From assembly GCF_016907315.1 (NCBI RefSeq), contig NZ_JAFBBS010000001.1:496001-560000 (forward strand): DNA of 64,000 bases. Reading direction: 5' to 3'. The stretch is from Microbacterium esteraromaticum (GTDB lineage Bacteria > Actinomycetota > Actinomycetes > Actinomycetales > Microbacteriaceae). Below are positions 18,398 through 26,869 of this stretch, piece after piece (position 1 is the stretch's first letter; each line of letters opens with the position of its first letter). Position numbers and translations under genes: made by a program. A model generated the notes under the pieces. That model saw only the letters and a list, made by a program, of their open reading frames with translations, had not been told where the DNA came from and did no database searches.

Positions 18398-19282
18398 TCA
18401 GCTTCCGGACGGCACCTCGATCGGAGCGGTCCACAGCGTCTCGGTCTCGGCGAACCCCTCGCGTGCGTAGAGACGGCGCGCATCGTCATTGCTGCCGAAG
18501 ACGTTGAGAGCCAGAACATCGAGTCCGGCGGCACGTATCTCGGCGGCGGCTGCGCGCAGCGCCTGGGTGCCGATCCCCTGCCCTCGGCGGCTCTCGTCGA
18601 GAGAGATGTCGTTGATGAACCCGAAGCCGTCGCGAATGGCGACCCACAGGATGCCGGTGCGCTCGCCCTCATCGTCGCGCACTGTCCACAGAAGCTGCCC
18701 CGCGGTACGCGGCCCGTCCGGCAGCATCTCGATCATCTGCGCGGCGGCCGTGTTGCGAGCCGCCTCGATGCTGGGGTCGGCGCCGGCCGCGAAGCGCTCC
18801 TGCGCGTACTCCTCATCAGCGTGCTCACGATAGGCCGCGTAGTCGGCGTCGTCCATCGGCTGCAGACCAACACCCACCGGGTCAGGCGCGTCACGCACGT
18901 CGAGCTGCATCTTGGTCGCCACGCGCCGGGCATCCGGAATCCCGGTGAGAGAGGCGAGAAGCGGATCCCCGTCGATCACCCCGAAGCGCCAGTTCCCGGT
19001 CCACCCGGCGGCAGCCGCGAGCTCGGCGAGCAGCTGCCGCAGGCCCTGCGGGTCGTCGCCGTAGCGAGCGGGCGCATCGATGTCGAGCAGGGTCACCGAA
19101 CGGGCATCCGGCATCGCCCACACCGTCACCGCCTCTTCGGCGAGGTGCCAGACCTCGCCCCGCTCGGCTTCGGGCTCGACCCAGCCCTGCACCGCACGGC
19201 GCCGGGCCTGCACACGGGAGGCAGCGGCGGCGATCACCGCCCGGCTCGCGTCGTGCTCGGCGACCCGCGTCCAGATGCCCAT
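18398..19282 (-). CDS. GNAT-family N-acetyltransferase
   Basis: 294 aa from the ATG at 19282. The C-terminal half holds a GNAT domain: GILWVAIRDGFGFINDISLDESRRGQGIGTQAL gives the acetyl-CoA loop R-R-G-Q-G-I-G, then LNVFGSNDDARRLYAREGF. The N-terminal half is a separate region without a recognised motif. The start codon lies inside a 38-bp tandem duplication, so an extra copy of its ATG exists 38 bp upstream in another frame. Substrate unknown. Confidence 0.8.
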   Translation of the reverse strand: MGIWTRVAEHDASRAVIAAAASRVQARRRAVQGWVEPEAERGEVWHLAEEAVTVWAMPDARSVTLLDIDAPARYGDDPQGLRQLLAELAAAAGWTGNWRFGVIDGDPLLASLTGIPDARRVATKMQLDVRDAPDPVGVGLQPMDDADYAAYREHADEEYAQERFAAGADPSIEAARNTAAAQMIEMLPDGPRTAGQLLWTVRDDEGERTGILWVAIRDGFGFINDISLDESRRGQGIGTQALRAAAAEIRAAGLDVLALNVFGSNDDARRLYAREGFAETETLWTAPIEVPSGS

Positions 19283-19336
19283 CACCAGAACCGATCGGCG
19301 ACCCGCGTCCAGATGCCCATCACCAGAACCGATCGG
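19261..19336. repeat. 38-bp perfect tandem duplication at a gene junction
   Basis: Two identical head-to-tail copies of a 38-bp unit (19261-19298 and 19299-19336), with a few bases of a third copy after them. The unit covers the stop of the 121-residue gene and the start region of the acetyltransferase gene on the minus strand, so each copy contains the overlapping stop/start TGATG. Confidence 0.95.
19282..19320 (-). other. 12-codon minigene created by the tandem duplication
   Basis: ATG at 19320 opens a 12-codon frame encoding MGIWTRVADRFW and stopping at 19282. Its stop overlaps the acetyltransferase ATG (TGATG), exactly as its own ATG overlaps the stop of the gene before. It begins with the acetyltransferase's first eight residues and ends with the last residues of the 121-residue protein. 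It may only be a by-product, but it could couple or reduce translation of the acetyltransferase. Confidence 0.35.
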
Positions 19337-19685
19337 CGACCTGAGCGGGCCGCTTGTCGGCTCCACCCCAGCGATCCGATTCGGCCTTCGCCGCCGCGGC
19401 CGCCGCGTCGGCCTCGCTGAGCGCCTCTTCGGCCGCCGATGCCGCATCGGTGAACGAGACGAGCAGCGACGTGCTCGCCCCGCGAGCCGACTCGGTCACC
19501 CGGCAGTCGCGAACGACCGCACGCCAGACGTCGATGCGCTCCCGGGTCACGTCCCGCACCTGGTACTGGATGCCGCGATCGATGTCGCGCACGGCGATAA
19601 CGGTGCCGTCCGCCGTCTGCGCGACCTCGACGCGATTGCCCTTCGGCACCGGCGCGGATGCCGAGATGACGAGTGTTCTCTGCAT
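19320..19685 (-). CDS. Hypothetical protein (121 aa)
   Basis: 121 aa. It starts MQRTLVISASAPVPKGNRVEV, continues with a beta-rich region, and ends in an Ala/Glu/Asp-rich helical stretch (AASAAEEALSEADAAAAAAKAE) likely to be coiled coil. No family recognised. Its stop overlaps the ATG of the minigene formed by the adjacent duplication; before that event it presumably overlapped the acetyltransferase start directly. Confidence 0.6.
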   Translation of the reverse strand: MQRTLVISASAPVPKGNRVEVAQTADGTVIAVRDIDRGIQYQVRDVTRERIDVWRAVVRDCRVTESARGASTSLLVSFTDAASAAEEALSEADAAAAAAKAESDRWGGADKRPAQVADRFW

Positions 19686-19765
19686 GCCCTCATGCTAGGC
19701 CTGTCAAGCCTTCCGGGGACCTTTCTTCGCGCCGGTAGCGTGGAGGTGTCTACGAGGAGATGCAC

Positions 19766-22006
19766 ATGACGACACGGGCCGAGCTTCGCACCGAGCAGCA
19801 CAAGCCGAGGACGCTCTGGCGTGCTCTGCTGTCGGCGGCGCTCATTCTGCTGTGGCTGACCGGCGCCGGGCTCGGCGGCCCACTGTTCGGCAAGATCGAC
19901 GAGGTCTCGTCGAATGACCGCACCGCATACCTGCCCGACTCTGCTGATGCGACTGAGGTGCAGCGCGCACTCGACGACTTCCTCGGCTCGGATTCGATAC
20001 CAGCCGTGGTGGTCTTCGCGTCGGAGGAGAAGATCGACGATGCCGTCGCTGACGATCTGACCGCGGCACTGGACGAGGCGACGACGGCTGAGGGAGTGAA
20101 GGACGGCTCTTCGCCCGTGATCGTCTCCGACGACGGACTCGCCGCCCAGGCCTTCGTGCCGATCGACACCGACGCCGATGTCGGAGACGTGTCGACCGCG
20201 CTCTCGAGCGACCTCCGCGATGCGGTCCCCTCGGGTGTGGATGTCTACGTCACCGGCCCCGCCGGCTTCACCGCCGACCTCGTCGCCGGGTTCTCGGGCA
20301 TCGACGGCATCCTGCTGCTCGTGGCGCTCGCCGCGGTGCTGGTGATCCTGGTGATCGTGTACCGCTCCCTGCTTCTGCCCGTGGTGGTGCTCAGCACCAG
20401 CCTCTTCGCCCTCTGCGTGGCGCTGCTGGTGGTGTGGTGGGCGGCCAAGCTCGGCATCCTGCTGCTGAGCGGACAGACTCAGGGAATCCTGTTCATCCTC
20501 GTCATCGGCGCCGCGACCGACTACTCGCTGCTGATGGTCGCGCGCTTCCGCGAAGAGCTCCACATCACCCAGAACCGCTGGACCGCTGTCGGAAGAGCAT
20601 GGCGCGGTTCGTTCGAGCCGATCCTCGCCTCCGGAGGCACGGTCATCGCCGGTCTGCTCTGCCTGCTGCTCAGCGACCTGAAGTCGAACAGCACGCTCGG
20701 TCCCGTTGCCGCCATCGGCATCGTGTTCGCGATGCTCGCCGCTCTCACCCTGCTTCCCGCCCTGCTCGGCCTGTTCGGGCGCACGGCGTTCTGGCCCCGA
20801 CGCCCGAAGTACGAGCCCGAGCGCCTCGCCGAGGTCAGCCCGCTCGAGGGGCGCGGTCTCTGGCCGCGTCTCGCCCGCGGCATCCGGCGCCGCCCGCGCC
20901 TCATCTGGATCTCGACGGCGATCGTGCTCGCGATCGCCGCGGTCGGCGTGGTGCAGCTCGATGCCGATGGCGTGCCGCAGTCCGACCTCGTTCTGGGCGC
21001 TTCCGAGGCGCGCGACGGGCAGAAGGTCCTCGGCGAGCACTTCCCCGGCGGCTCCGGCAGCCCGGCCTACGTGCTGGTCGACGAGGACAGGCTGCAGGAT
21101 GCCGCTGACGTGCTGCTCGCTGACGACGGCATCGACGGCGTGAGCGTGACCTCCGAGGACTCGCCGTCCGGCAGCGCCCCGGTCACGGAAGACGGCATCA
21201 CCGCCTTCGGCCCTCCAGGCACCCCTGCCCCCGAGCCGACGGTCATCGACGGTCGTGTGCTGCTGCAGGGCACACTGTCCGACGCCGCCGATTCGGCAGA
21301 CGCCGAGGCGACGGTCGACCGCCTGCGCGCTGATCTCGACGAGACGGGTGCCCTGCTCGGTGGCGTCACCGCCACTGCGGTCGACACCAACACGGCGTCG
21401 ATCCACGACCGCAACCTGATCATCCCTGTGATCCTCGGCGTGATCCTGCTGATCCTCATGCTGCTGCTGCGCGCGATCCTCGCGCCGGTTCTGCTGATCC
21501 TCACCACGGTGCTGTCGTTCGGCTCCGCGATGGGCGTTGCCGCACTGCTGTTCAACGGAGTCTTCCGGTTCCCCGGCGCGGATCCCGCGGTGCCGCTGTT
21601 CGGCTTCGTGTTCCTCGTCGCTCTGGGCATCGACTACAACATCTTCCTCATGACGCGCGTGCGCGAGGAGTCGAAGCGGCACGGCACCCGCGAGGGCATC
21701 CTTCGGGGCCTGTCGGTGACCGGTGGCGTGATCACCTCTGCTGGTCTCGTGCTGGCGGCGACCTTCGCGGCGCTGTCGGTGATCCCGATCCTGTTCCTGG
21801 TGCAGCTGGCTTTCATCGTCGCCTTCGGTGTGCTGCTCGACACGTTCGTCGTCCGGTCGCTTCTCGTGCCGGCGCTCGGCTACGACATCGGGCGGGCGAT
21901 CTGGTGGCCTTCGAAGCTCAGTCGACGCGACGACGAGGCGGAGGCTGAGGCTGAGGCTCTGGCGGCCGAGGACGCAGCAGCGGCGGATGGCACGATCCGG
22001 CGGTGA
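19766..22006 (+). CDS. MMPL/RND-family transporter
   Basis: 746 aa from the ATG at 19766, which has GAGGAG six bases upstream; the ATG at 19760 directly abuts it and is too close. The layout is the MMPL pattern: one N-terminal helix, an extracellular domain, six helices with GAATDYSLLMVARFREE, a second extracellular domain, and six helices with LGIDYNIFLMTRVREE. Both repeats carry the D-Y motif of proton-driven RND transporters. Mycobacterial relatives export lipids; the substrate here is unknown. The C-terminus is Glu/Ala-rich. Confidence 0.92.
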   Translation: MTTRAELRTEQHKPRTLWRALLSAALILLWLTGAGLGGPLFGKIDEVSSNDRTAYLPDSADATEVQRALDDFLGSDSIPAVVVFASEEKIDDAVADDLTAALDEATTAEGVKDGSSPVIVSDDGLAAQAFVPIDTDADVGDVSTALSSDLRDAVPSGVDVYVTGPAGFTADLVAGFSGIDGILLLVALAAVLVILVIVYRSLLLPVVVLSTSLFALCVALLVVWWAAKLGILLLSGQTQGILFILVIGAATDYSLLMVARFREELHITQNRWTAVGRAWRGSFEPILASGGTVIAGLLCLLLSDLKSNSTLGPVAAIGIVFAMLAALTLLPALLGLFGRTAFWPRRPKYEPERLAEVSPLEGRGLWPRLARGIRRRPRLIWISTAIVLAIAAVGVVQLDADGVPQSDLVLGASEARDGQKVLGEHFPGGSGSPAYVLVDEDRLQDAADVLLADDGIDGVSVTSEDSPSGSAPVTEDGITAFGPPGTPAPEPTVIDGRVLLQGTLSDAADSADAEATVDRLRADLDETGALLGGVTATAVDTNTASIHDRNLIIPVILGVILLILMLLLRAILAPVLLILTTVLSFGSAMGVAALLFNGVFRFPGADPAVPLFGFVFLVALGIDYNIFLMTRVREESKRHGTREGILRGLSVTGGVITSAGLVLAATFAALSVIPILFLVQLAFIVAFGVLLDTFVVRSLLVPALGYDIGRAIWWPSKLSRRDDEAEAEAEALAAEDAAAADGTIRR

Positions 22007-22437
22007 GGATCTGGTCTCTGCACCCCTCGCACCTCGATCGGGCCGCGCTCGTCGCGGACTGGCGAGAGACTCTGCTCGCGCAGGCGGTGCTCGCGGGGCG
22101 CACGAAGGGATACACCCGGCATCCGCAGCTCGAGCGCTTCCGCGCTCAAGCCGATCCGCTCGCATCGGTCGGCTTCTATCTCGCGTGCGTCGCGGATGAG
22201 GCGGATGCCCGCGGCTACCGCTTCGACCGCACGCGTATCCTCTCCCCCGGCTCGCCGGTCTCGCCGATCTCGGTGACGGACGGACAGCTCGCGCTGGAGT
22301 GGACGCACCTCGGTGCGAAGCTCGCGGAGCGGAGCCCGTCGGATGCCGTGCGCTGGCGCGCCGCGTCGCCGACGCCGCACCCGCTGTTCACCGTCGTTCC
22401 CGGCCCGGTGGAATCGTGGGAGCGGGCGGTTCTCTGA
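22003..22437 (+). CDS. Pyrimidine dimer DNA glycosylase/endonuclease V family protein
   Basis: 144 aa. The start MRIWSLHPSHLDRAALVADW and the segment ETLLAQAVLAGRTKGYTRHPQLERF match the PF03013-type family related to T4 endonuclease V, which cuts at UV-induced pyrimidine dimers. A GTG start overlaps the MMPL stop by 4 nt. Enzyme activity in the bacterial members has been little tested, so the annotation rests on family membership. Confidence 0.8.
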   Translation: MRIWSLHPSHLDRAALVADWRETLLAQAVLAGRTKGYTRHPQLERFRAQADPLASVGFYLACVADEADARGYRFDRTRILSPGSPVSPISVTDGQLALEWTHLGAKLAERSPSDAVRWRAASPTPHPLFTVVPGPVESWERAVL

Positions 22438-22492
22438 CTGGTGGTCGCAAGTTCCTCTCGCTCTCGTGTCGCGAGGCGCGTACCGTTCTTAC

Positions 22493-22918
22493 ATGACCAT
22501 CGATGCGTCTGATCGAGCCGCCGTCGCGCACTTCGTCCGCGTGTGCGGATCGGGCGTCGTGGCGAGCATCGGCACCGACGGCGGACCTCAGGCTTCCTAC
22601 GTCGGGCTGACCGCCACCGATGACGGTGTGCTCGTGTTCGACGCGACCAGCGATTCGCGGAAAGTGGCCAACATCCGTGAGCGCCCGCAGGTGGCCATCG
22701 CGGTGACCGGGGCTGACACGTCGGTGCAGCTCGAGGGGCGGGCGCGCGTGGCTCGCGATGAGGAGCGATGGCGGCTCGGCGAGGTGTACAGCGAGCGCTT
22801 CCCCGGCTCGAGGGCTCTGGATGCCGGATTCGAGGTCGTCGCCGTCGAGGTGCGCTGGGTGCGCGTGTACGACGCGGGTGAGCGTCCGCCGAAGGTGATC
22901 GAGGCGAGCTGGGCGTGA
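22493..22918 (+). CDS. Pyridoxamine 5'-phosphate oxidase-family protein
   Basis: 141 aa from the ATG at 22493. The split-barrel flavin-binding pattern is visible: FVRVCGSGVVASIGTDGGPQASYVGL, VFDATSDSRKVANIRERPQVAIAV, and SVQLEGRARV. Such small proteins bind FMN or F420 and reduce or protect diverse substrates; the true partner is unknown. It is separate from the dimer glycosylase by 55 bp. Confidence 0.8.
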   Translation: MTIDASDRAAVAHFVRVCGSGVVASIGTDGGPQASYVGLTATDDGVLVFDATSDSRKVANIRERPQVAIAVTGADTSVQLEGRARVARDEERWRLGEVYSERFPGSRALDAGFEVVAVEVRWVRVYDAGERPPKVIEASWA

Positions 22919-23031
22919 TGCCTCGTTAGGCAGGGCGTCTGCGGGTGTCAAGGCCGTTCGAGGCGTCGTCAGGCGTGCGTATCGTCGGGCTCGTCGCTGA
23001 CTGCGACATCCGACGATCCGAGGAGGCGGCC

Positions 23032-23292
23032 ATGCCGAACCAGCCAGCGCTCAAGGACGAAGAGCTGTACGAGAAGCTTCGCGACGAGGGCGCATCGAAA
23101 GAGAAGGCGGCGCGCATCTCGAACGCCGCAGCGCGAGACGGCCGATCGACCGTGGGGCGCCGAGGGGGCGAATCGGGCGACTACGAGGACTGGACGGTCG
23201 ACGAGCTGAAGAAGCGCGCGAAAGAGCTCGGCATCGAGGGGTACTCCGGCAAGCGCAAGGCCGAGATCATCAAGATGCTGCGCGACCACTGA
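23032..23292 (+). CDS. Small protein with Rho/SAP-like C-terminal domain (DUF7218 type)
   Basis: 86 aa from the ATG at 23032, set by GAGGAG just upstream. The N-terminal part (LYEKLRDEGASKEKAARISNAAA) is the short motif common in actinobacterial plasmid-stabilisation-like proteins. The C-terminal ~35 residues (WTVDELKKRAKELGIEGYSGKRKAEIIKMLR) are a Rho_N/SAP helix-extended-loop-helix, likely to bind nucleic acid. Function otherwise unknown. Confidence 0.75.
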   Translation: MPNQPALKDEELYEKLRDEGASKEKAARISNAAARDGRSTVGRRGGESGDYEDWTVDELKKRAKELGIEGYSGKRKAEIIKMLRDH

Positions 23293-23336
23293 GCACGCCG
23301 AGCCGGCACCGATCCGCCGACCCGTACGATGACGGG

Positions 23337-24035
23337 GTGACTCCCACCTCCGGCCTCCGCACGCTCGGCATCATCGGCGCCGGCCGGCTGGGGCGGGTGC
23401 TCGCGGCGCTGGCGGTGGATGCCGGATACCGCGTGCTCATCGCGCGCTCGGGTGACCCCGCCCCGATAGCCAGGGCGATGGCGGCGATCGGCGCCGAGGC
23501 GGTCACCGTGTCAGAGCTCGGTGCACGGGCGGATGCTGTCGTGCTCGCCCTCCCGCTCGGCAGCTACCTGACGCTGCCGGCAGAGCAAATGCGCGGGATG
23601 CTCGTGATCGACGCCATGAACTACTGGTGGGGCGCCGACGGCGACAGGCCCGACCTCGACGATCCTCGCACCTCGACGAGCGAGCTGGTTCAGCGGCACC
23701 TCGCCGGCGCGCGGGTCGTGAAGGGGCTGGGGCACATGGGGTACCACGACATGGAAGACGAAGCACGCCCCGCCGGGGCATCCGGTCGCAAGGCGATCGC
23801 GATCGCCGGTGAATCCGCCGCCGATCTCGAGACGGTGTCGCGTGTGGTCGATGACCTCGGTTTCGACCCCGTGATCGCTGGCTCTCTGGCATCCGGGATC
23901 ATGCTCGAACCGGGGGCCGACGCGTTCGGCGCCGATGTCGGGGCCGACGAACTGCGGGAGATGCTCGCGGGATTCGCACGTTCACGGCGCGGCATCGTCG
24001 TCGCCAGGGCGAGGGGCGGCGCGCTGCCCACCTGA
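23337..24035 (+). CDS. NADPH-dependent F420 reductase-like NAD(P)-binding protein
   Basis: 232 aa. The Rossmann motif GIIGAGRLGRVLAALA is at the N-terminus, followed by ADAVVLALPLGSY and VIDAMNYWW, the pattern of NADP-binding proteins of the F420:NADP oxidoreductase family. A GTG start is at 23337. A convergent membrane-protein reading frame runs antisense through its last 346 bp. No F420 synthesis genes are in view, so the cofactor is not established. Confidence 0.75.
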   Translation: MTPTSGLRTLGIIGAGRLGRVLAALAVDAGYRVLIARSGDPAPIARAMAAIGAEAVTVSELGARADAVVLALPLGSYLTLPAEQMRGMLVIDAMNYWWGADGDRPDLDDPRTSTSELVQRHLAGARVVKGLGHMGYHDMEDEARPAGASGRKAIAIAGESAADLETVSRVVDDLGFDPVIAGSLASGIMLEPGADAFGADVGADELREMLAGFARSRRGIVVARARGGALPT

Positions 24036-24748
24036 ACAGTGTCGGGACGCGCGGTCGCAGCGGCTCGCACGACGTGCTCGAGCCGGTGCACCCAGCAGAG
24101 GATGATCGCGAACACGATCGCCTCGAAGAGCGTGAGAGAGATCACTCCGGTCTTCACGACGACGAGTGCCGAGATCAGGGTGATGGCGCTGATCACGGTG
24201 GACCGCTGGAGGCCCGTCGAGAGCTGCCACAGCAGCAGGCGATGCGCGAGCAGCAGCACGGCGAAAGCCAGAACGGCGCCGTTGGTCGCCCACTCATGGG
24301 CAACGGGGTCCACCGAGAGCGGGAAGACGCCGATCGAGAGCAGGCTCACGCCGAGTCCGGTGATCGCCTGCGGCATGAGTCGCGTCGCGGCGCGGACGCG
24401 GCGCGACGGAGGGGTCAGATCACGCAGCCGCATCCGGAGAACCCATGACGAGCCGGCGATGATCGCCCCGCTGAGGATGAGTCCGCCGTTGAACGCGAGG
24501 CTCGAGAAATCGCCCATCATGCCGAGTCGGCTGAAGTACAGATGCCACCAGTTGGAGTCGGTGGTCGTCGCCGCCGATACCAGGATCGACCCGCACAGCA
24601 GCAGGCCGGCGCAGAGCACCCACGTCAGACGGGGAACGCGATCGGGCGGTCCGAGCTGCTCAGACCGTTCTGTTCGCTCTGCTATGACCGGTGTGCCGTC
24701 GTCGACGACGACCACCACCGGTACTGTCAGCAGAGCATCGGCTCTCAT
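23690..24748 (-). CDS. DUF998-like membrane protein with antisense C-terminal extension
   Basis: 352 aa reading frame. Residues 1 to about 235 form a DUF998-type integral membrane protein with several helices (LTWVLCAGLLLCGSILVSA, GGLILSGAIIAGSSWVL, and more), including the WWHLYFSRLGMMGDFSSLAFN loop typical of the family. From about residue 236 the protein becomes Ser/Arg/Pro-rich and lies antisense to the preceding reductase gene, ending only at 23690. Either a stop was lost and the tail is junk, or the tail is made. The core is confident; the last ~115 residues are doubtful. Confidence 0.65.
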   Translation of the reverse strand: MRADALLTVPVVVVVDDGTPVIAERTERSEQLGPPDRVPRLTWVLCAGLLLCGSILVSAATTTDSNWWHLYFSRLGMMGDFSSLAFNGGLILSGAIIAGSSWVLRMRLRDLTPPSRRVRAATRLMPQAITGLGVSLLSIGVFPLSVDPVAHEWATNGAVLAFAVLLLAHRLLLWQLSTGLQRSTVISAITLISALVVVKTGVISLTLFEAIVFAIILCWVHRLEHVVRAAATARPDTVQVGSAPPLALATTMPRRERANPASISRSSSAPTSAPNASAPGSSMIPDAREPAITGSKPRSSTTRDTVSRSAADSPAIAIALRPDAPAGRASSSMSWYPMCPSPFTTRAPARCR

Positions 24749-24944
24749 CCCACCGCCTGATCACCGCGTTCGGGCGACGGCGGGGAGAACCGTGTCCGGG
24801 TGCGGAGCGAGTGCGGAGCCCCTCTGAACGCTCCGCTTCTTGGAAGCCTATTCGGGGCAGGCAGAATTGTGGCACTCATTCTCGGCCTCGGAGCACGGAT
24901 GCCCGGCTTTTCAGCCTTCAGGCGAACAAGAGTTGCGTTCTTTG

Positions 24945-25448
24945 TCAGCTGTCCCGATCGACGGGGATCACCGATACGTCCACGGCGTGGCTGTTGGTCT
25001 CGACGATCATCATCGTGCAGACGGGCTGCCTGCGTCGATCGGTGGGCGATCCGGGGTTGAGCAGCCGCATCCCTGCGGGCGTGACGGTGTCCCAGGGAAT
25101 GTGCGAATGCCCGAAGATGAGGATGTCGGTGTCGGGGAACGCCTCATCCATGCGCTCCTCCCGATTGCGAGCGGCGCCCGTCTCGTGGATCACCGCGAAC
25201 CGCCGGCCGTCGACGTCGAAACGCGCGATCTCGGGAAGACGCGCACGCAGGTCGGCACCATCGTTGTTGCCGTACACGCCGTAGAAGCGCTTGGCGCGCG
25301 ATTCGATCTCATCGAGCGTCGCGACGTCGACCCAGTCGCCGGCGTGGACGACGATGACCGCGCCGTCGATCGCTTCGAGCACGACACCCGGAAGGCGTCT
25401 CGCCCGTGCCGGGATGTGCGTGTCGGCGAGCAGCAGCATCGTCGTCAT
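24945..25448 (-). CDS. Metallophosphoesterase (YfcE/MJ0936 family)
   Basis: About 167 aa. All metal-binding motifs of the small calcineurin-like phosphodiesterases are present in order: DTHIP, GDWVDVATLDE, GNND, HETG, and GHSHIPW. The domain is the whole protein. Starts at 25448 or, less likely, at 25460; no clear ribosome site distinguishes them. Substrate unknown, likely a phosphodiester such as a cyclic nucleotide in some relatives. Confidence 0.85.
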   Translation of the reverse strand: MTTMLLLADTHIPARARRLPGVVLEAIDGAVIVVHAGDWVDVATLDEIESRAKRFYGVYGNNDGADLRARLPEIARFDVDGRRFAVIHETGAARNREERMDEAFPDTDILIFGHSHIPWDTVTPAGMRLLNPGSPTDRRRQPVCTMMIVETNSHAVDVSVIPVDRDS

Positions 25449-25522
25449 GCAGTCCATCATGGGCCATGCTGCTCTCTTGAGAACCAGTGGAAATGAGCCG
25501 GGTGCAGGCGCACCATGAACTC

Positions 25523-25924
25523 ATGAGCGCATTCACCCCCGAGCGGGCCTTCAGTGGCTTCAGCGTCGACGACCTCGACGCAGCCCGCACGTTCTACAGC
25601 GAGACGCTCGGCATGCAGGTCTCGAGCAACCCCATGGGCTTTCTCGAGATCGGCCTGCCGCAGGGCGGCTCGCTTCTCGTGTACGACAAGCCGGACCACC
25701 AGCCGGCGACGTACACCGTTCTGAACTTCGCGGTGCCTGATGTCGAGGCAGCCGTCGACGATCTGAACGCCCGCGGTGTCGTCACCAAGATCTACACCGA
25801 TCCCGACTTCGGCACGGATGAGAAGGGCATCGCCCGCGGGGGCCCTGATGGTTCGACGGGACCGGAGATCGCCTGGTTCAAGGACCCTGCGGGGAACGTC
25901 ATCTCGGTGCTCGCTACGCCGTGA
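25523..25924 (+). CDS. VOC-family (glyoxalase/bleomycin resistance) protein
   Basis: 133 aa from the ATG at 25523. The vicinal-oxygen-chelate pattern is present: AFSGFSVDDLDAARTFYSETLGM, then VLNFAVPDVEAAVDDLNARGV and IAWFKDPAGNVISVL, with the metal-site Glu/His positions near the strand ends partly kept. Metal use and substrate cannot be decided. It converges on the broken gene at 25961. Confidence 0.85.
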   Translation: MSAFTPERAFSGFSVDDLDAARTFYSETLGMQVSSNPMGFLEIGLPQGGSLLVYDKPDHQPATYTVLNFAVPDVEAAVDDLNARGVVTKIYTDPDFGTDEKGIARGGPDGSTGPEIAWFKDPAGNVISVLATP

Positions 25925-25960
25925 TAGGGAGGCGCTCTGCGGGCTCACCTGTGGAAGCCC

Positions 25961-26786
25961 TCACCACTCGGGAAGCCCGTCACGCCACTCGTGGTCTGGC
26001 GGTAGACCGACGCGCTCGGTGAGCGCGAGGTCTCGGAAGGTCGAGGGCAGCATCACCGGTGCCGCGCTCTGGTCGACATCCAGCAGATCCCAGCGGTCCT
26101 CGTAACCGGCGAAGGTGGAAAGGAGAACGCGAGAGCGTTCAACCGGCGCATTGCGCTTTCCGGGGAACGCGTCGGGGTGGGTGAGCCAGTTCATGTGTTC
26201 GATCCACGCCGCCGCCGCGACATGGATACGCGGCACGACGAAGTTGCGGGGATGCGCGTGCAGGTCGTGCGGGATCGCGACCATGACGAAGTACTCCCGC
26301 TCGTGAAGGCTGGGCGCCTGCGACTTCGAGCCGAGCGGCCAGCTGATCGAGTGCATCCGGGCTCCACGCGCCGCTTTGACCTGGACCTCTACAAGGCGCC
26401 GTTCGCCGCCCTCTGCGCGCACCGCAAGGATGTCGGTGCGTTCCAGTCCATCGCGAGTGAGCGCCGGTGCCCACCCCCGTCGAGCCAGCTCAGCAGCAAC
26501 ACGGGAACTTCTCCCGCGCGAGCTCGTAGCGCTGCTGCGAGACCAGCACGGCTCGGAGCAGCCATCGGCTCTCGGGTGGCATGCGGGCCAGGTCGATCGC
26601 GGCGAGCTCCTCGTCGCGGACATGGGCCTTACGGGCCTGGATCCTGGCTGAACGATGCTCGGGGCGCTGGGCCTGGGCCGGCGTGGGACCGACGTACTCG
26701 GCCAGGCGGTCGAAGTACCGCCACAGGGCGTAGTAGTCAGAAGGAGCCCAGTCCGCCTGGTTCTCGTAGTAGATTCTGTCGGTCAC
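25961..26786 (-). pseudogene. PD-(D/E)XK nuclease-like gene interrupted by a frameshift
   Basis: Two adjacent reading frames look like one gene. The 5' part runs from a GTG at 26786 (GGGAGGAGGGA upstream; VTDRIYYENQADWAP...) to a stop at 26490 after QQRYELAREKFPCCC. The second frame, one base off, resumes as VAAELARRGWAPALTRDG and continues DILAVRAEGG, LVEVQVKAARG to 25961. The D...EVQVK pattern is the PD-(D/E)XK/group-I-intron-type nuclease core. The shift sits at the short C run near 26503 and equals one extra base, so this is a decaying gene or a sequencing error. No ATG suits the second frame. Confidence 0.65.
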
Positions 26787-26869
26787 CGGTCGTCCCTCCT
26801 CCCTGCGCACGGAGCCGTGTCCATTCTCGCCCGTTCTTCCTCCGGCTCTGGCTGTGTAGGTTCGGGGCG

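Noticed and set aside
19547..22165. 872-residue minus-strand frame opposite the MMPL gene
   Set aside because: Open only because of high GC; it is rich in Arg/His/Gln/Glu with no motif, while the plus strand encodes a full MMPL transporter.
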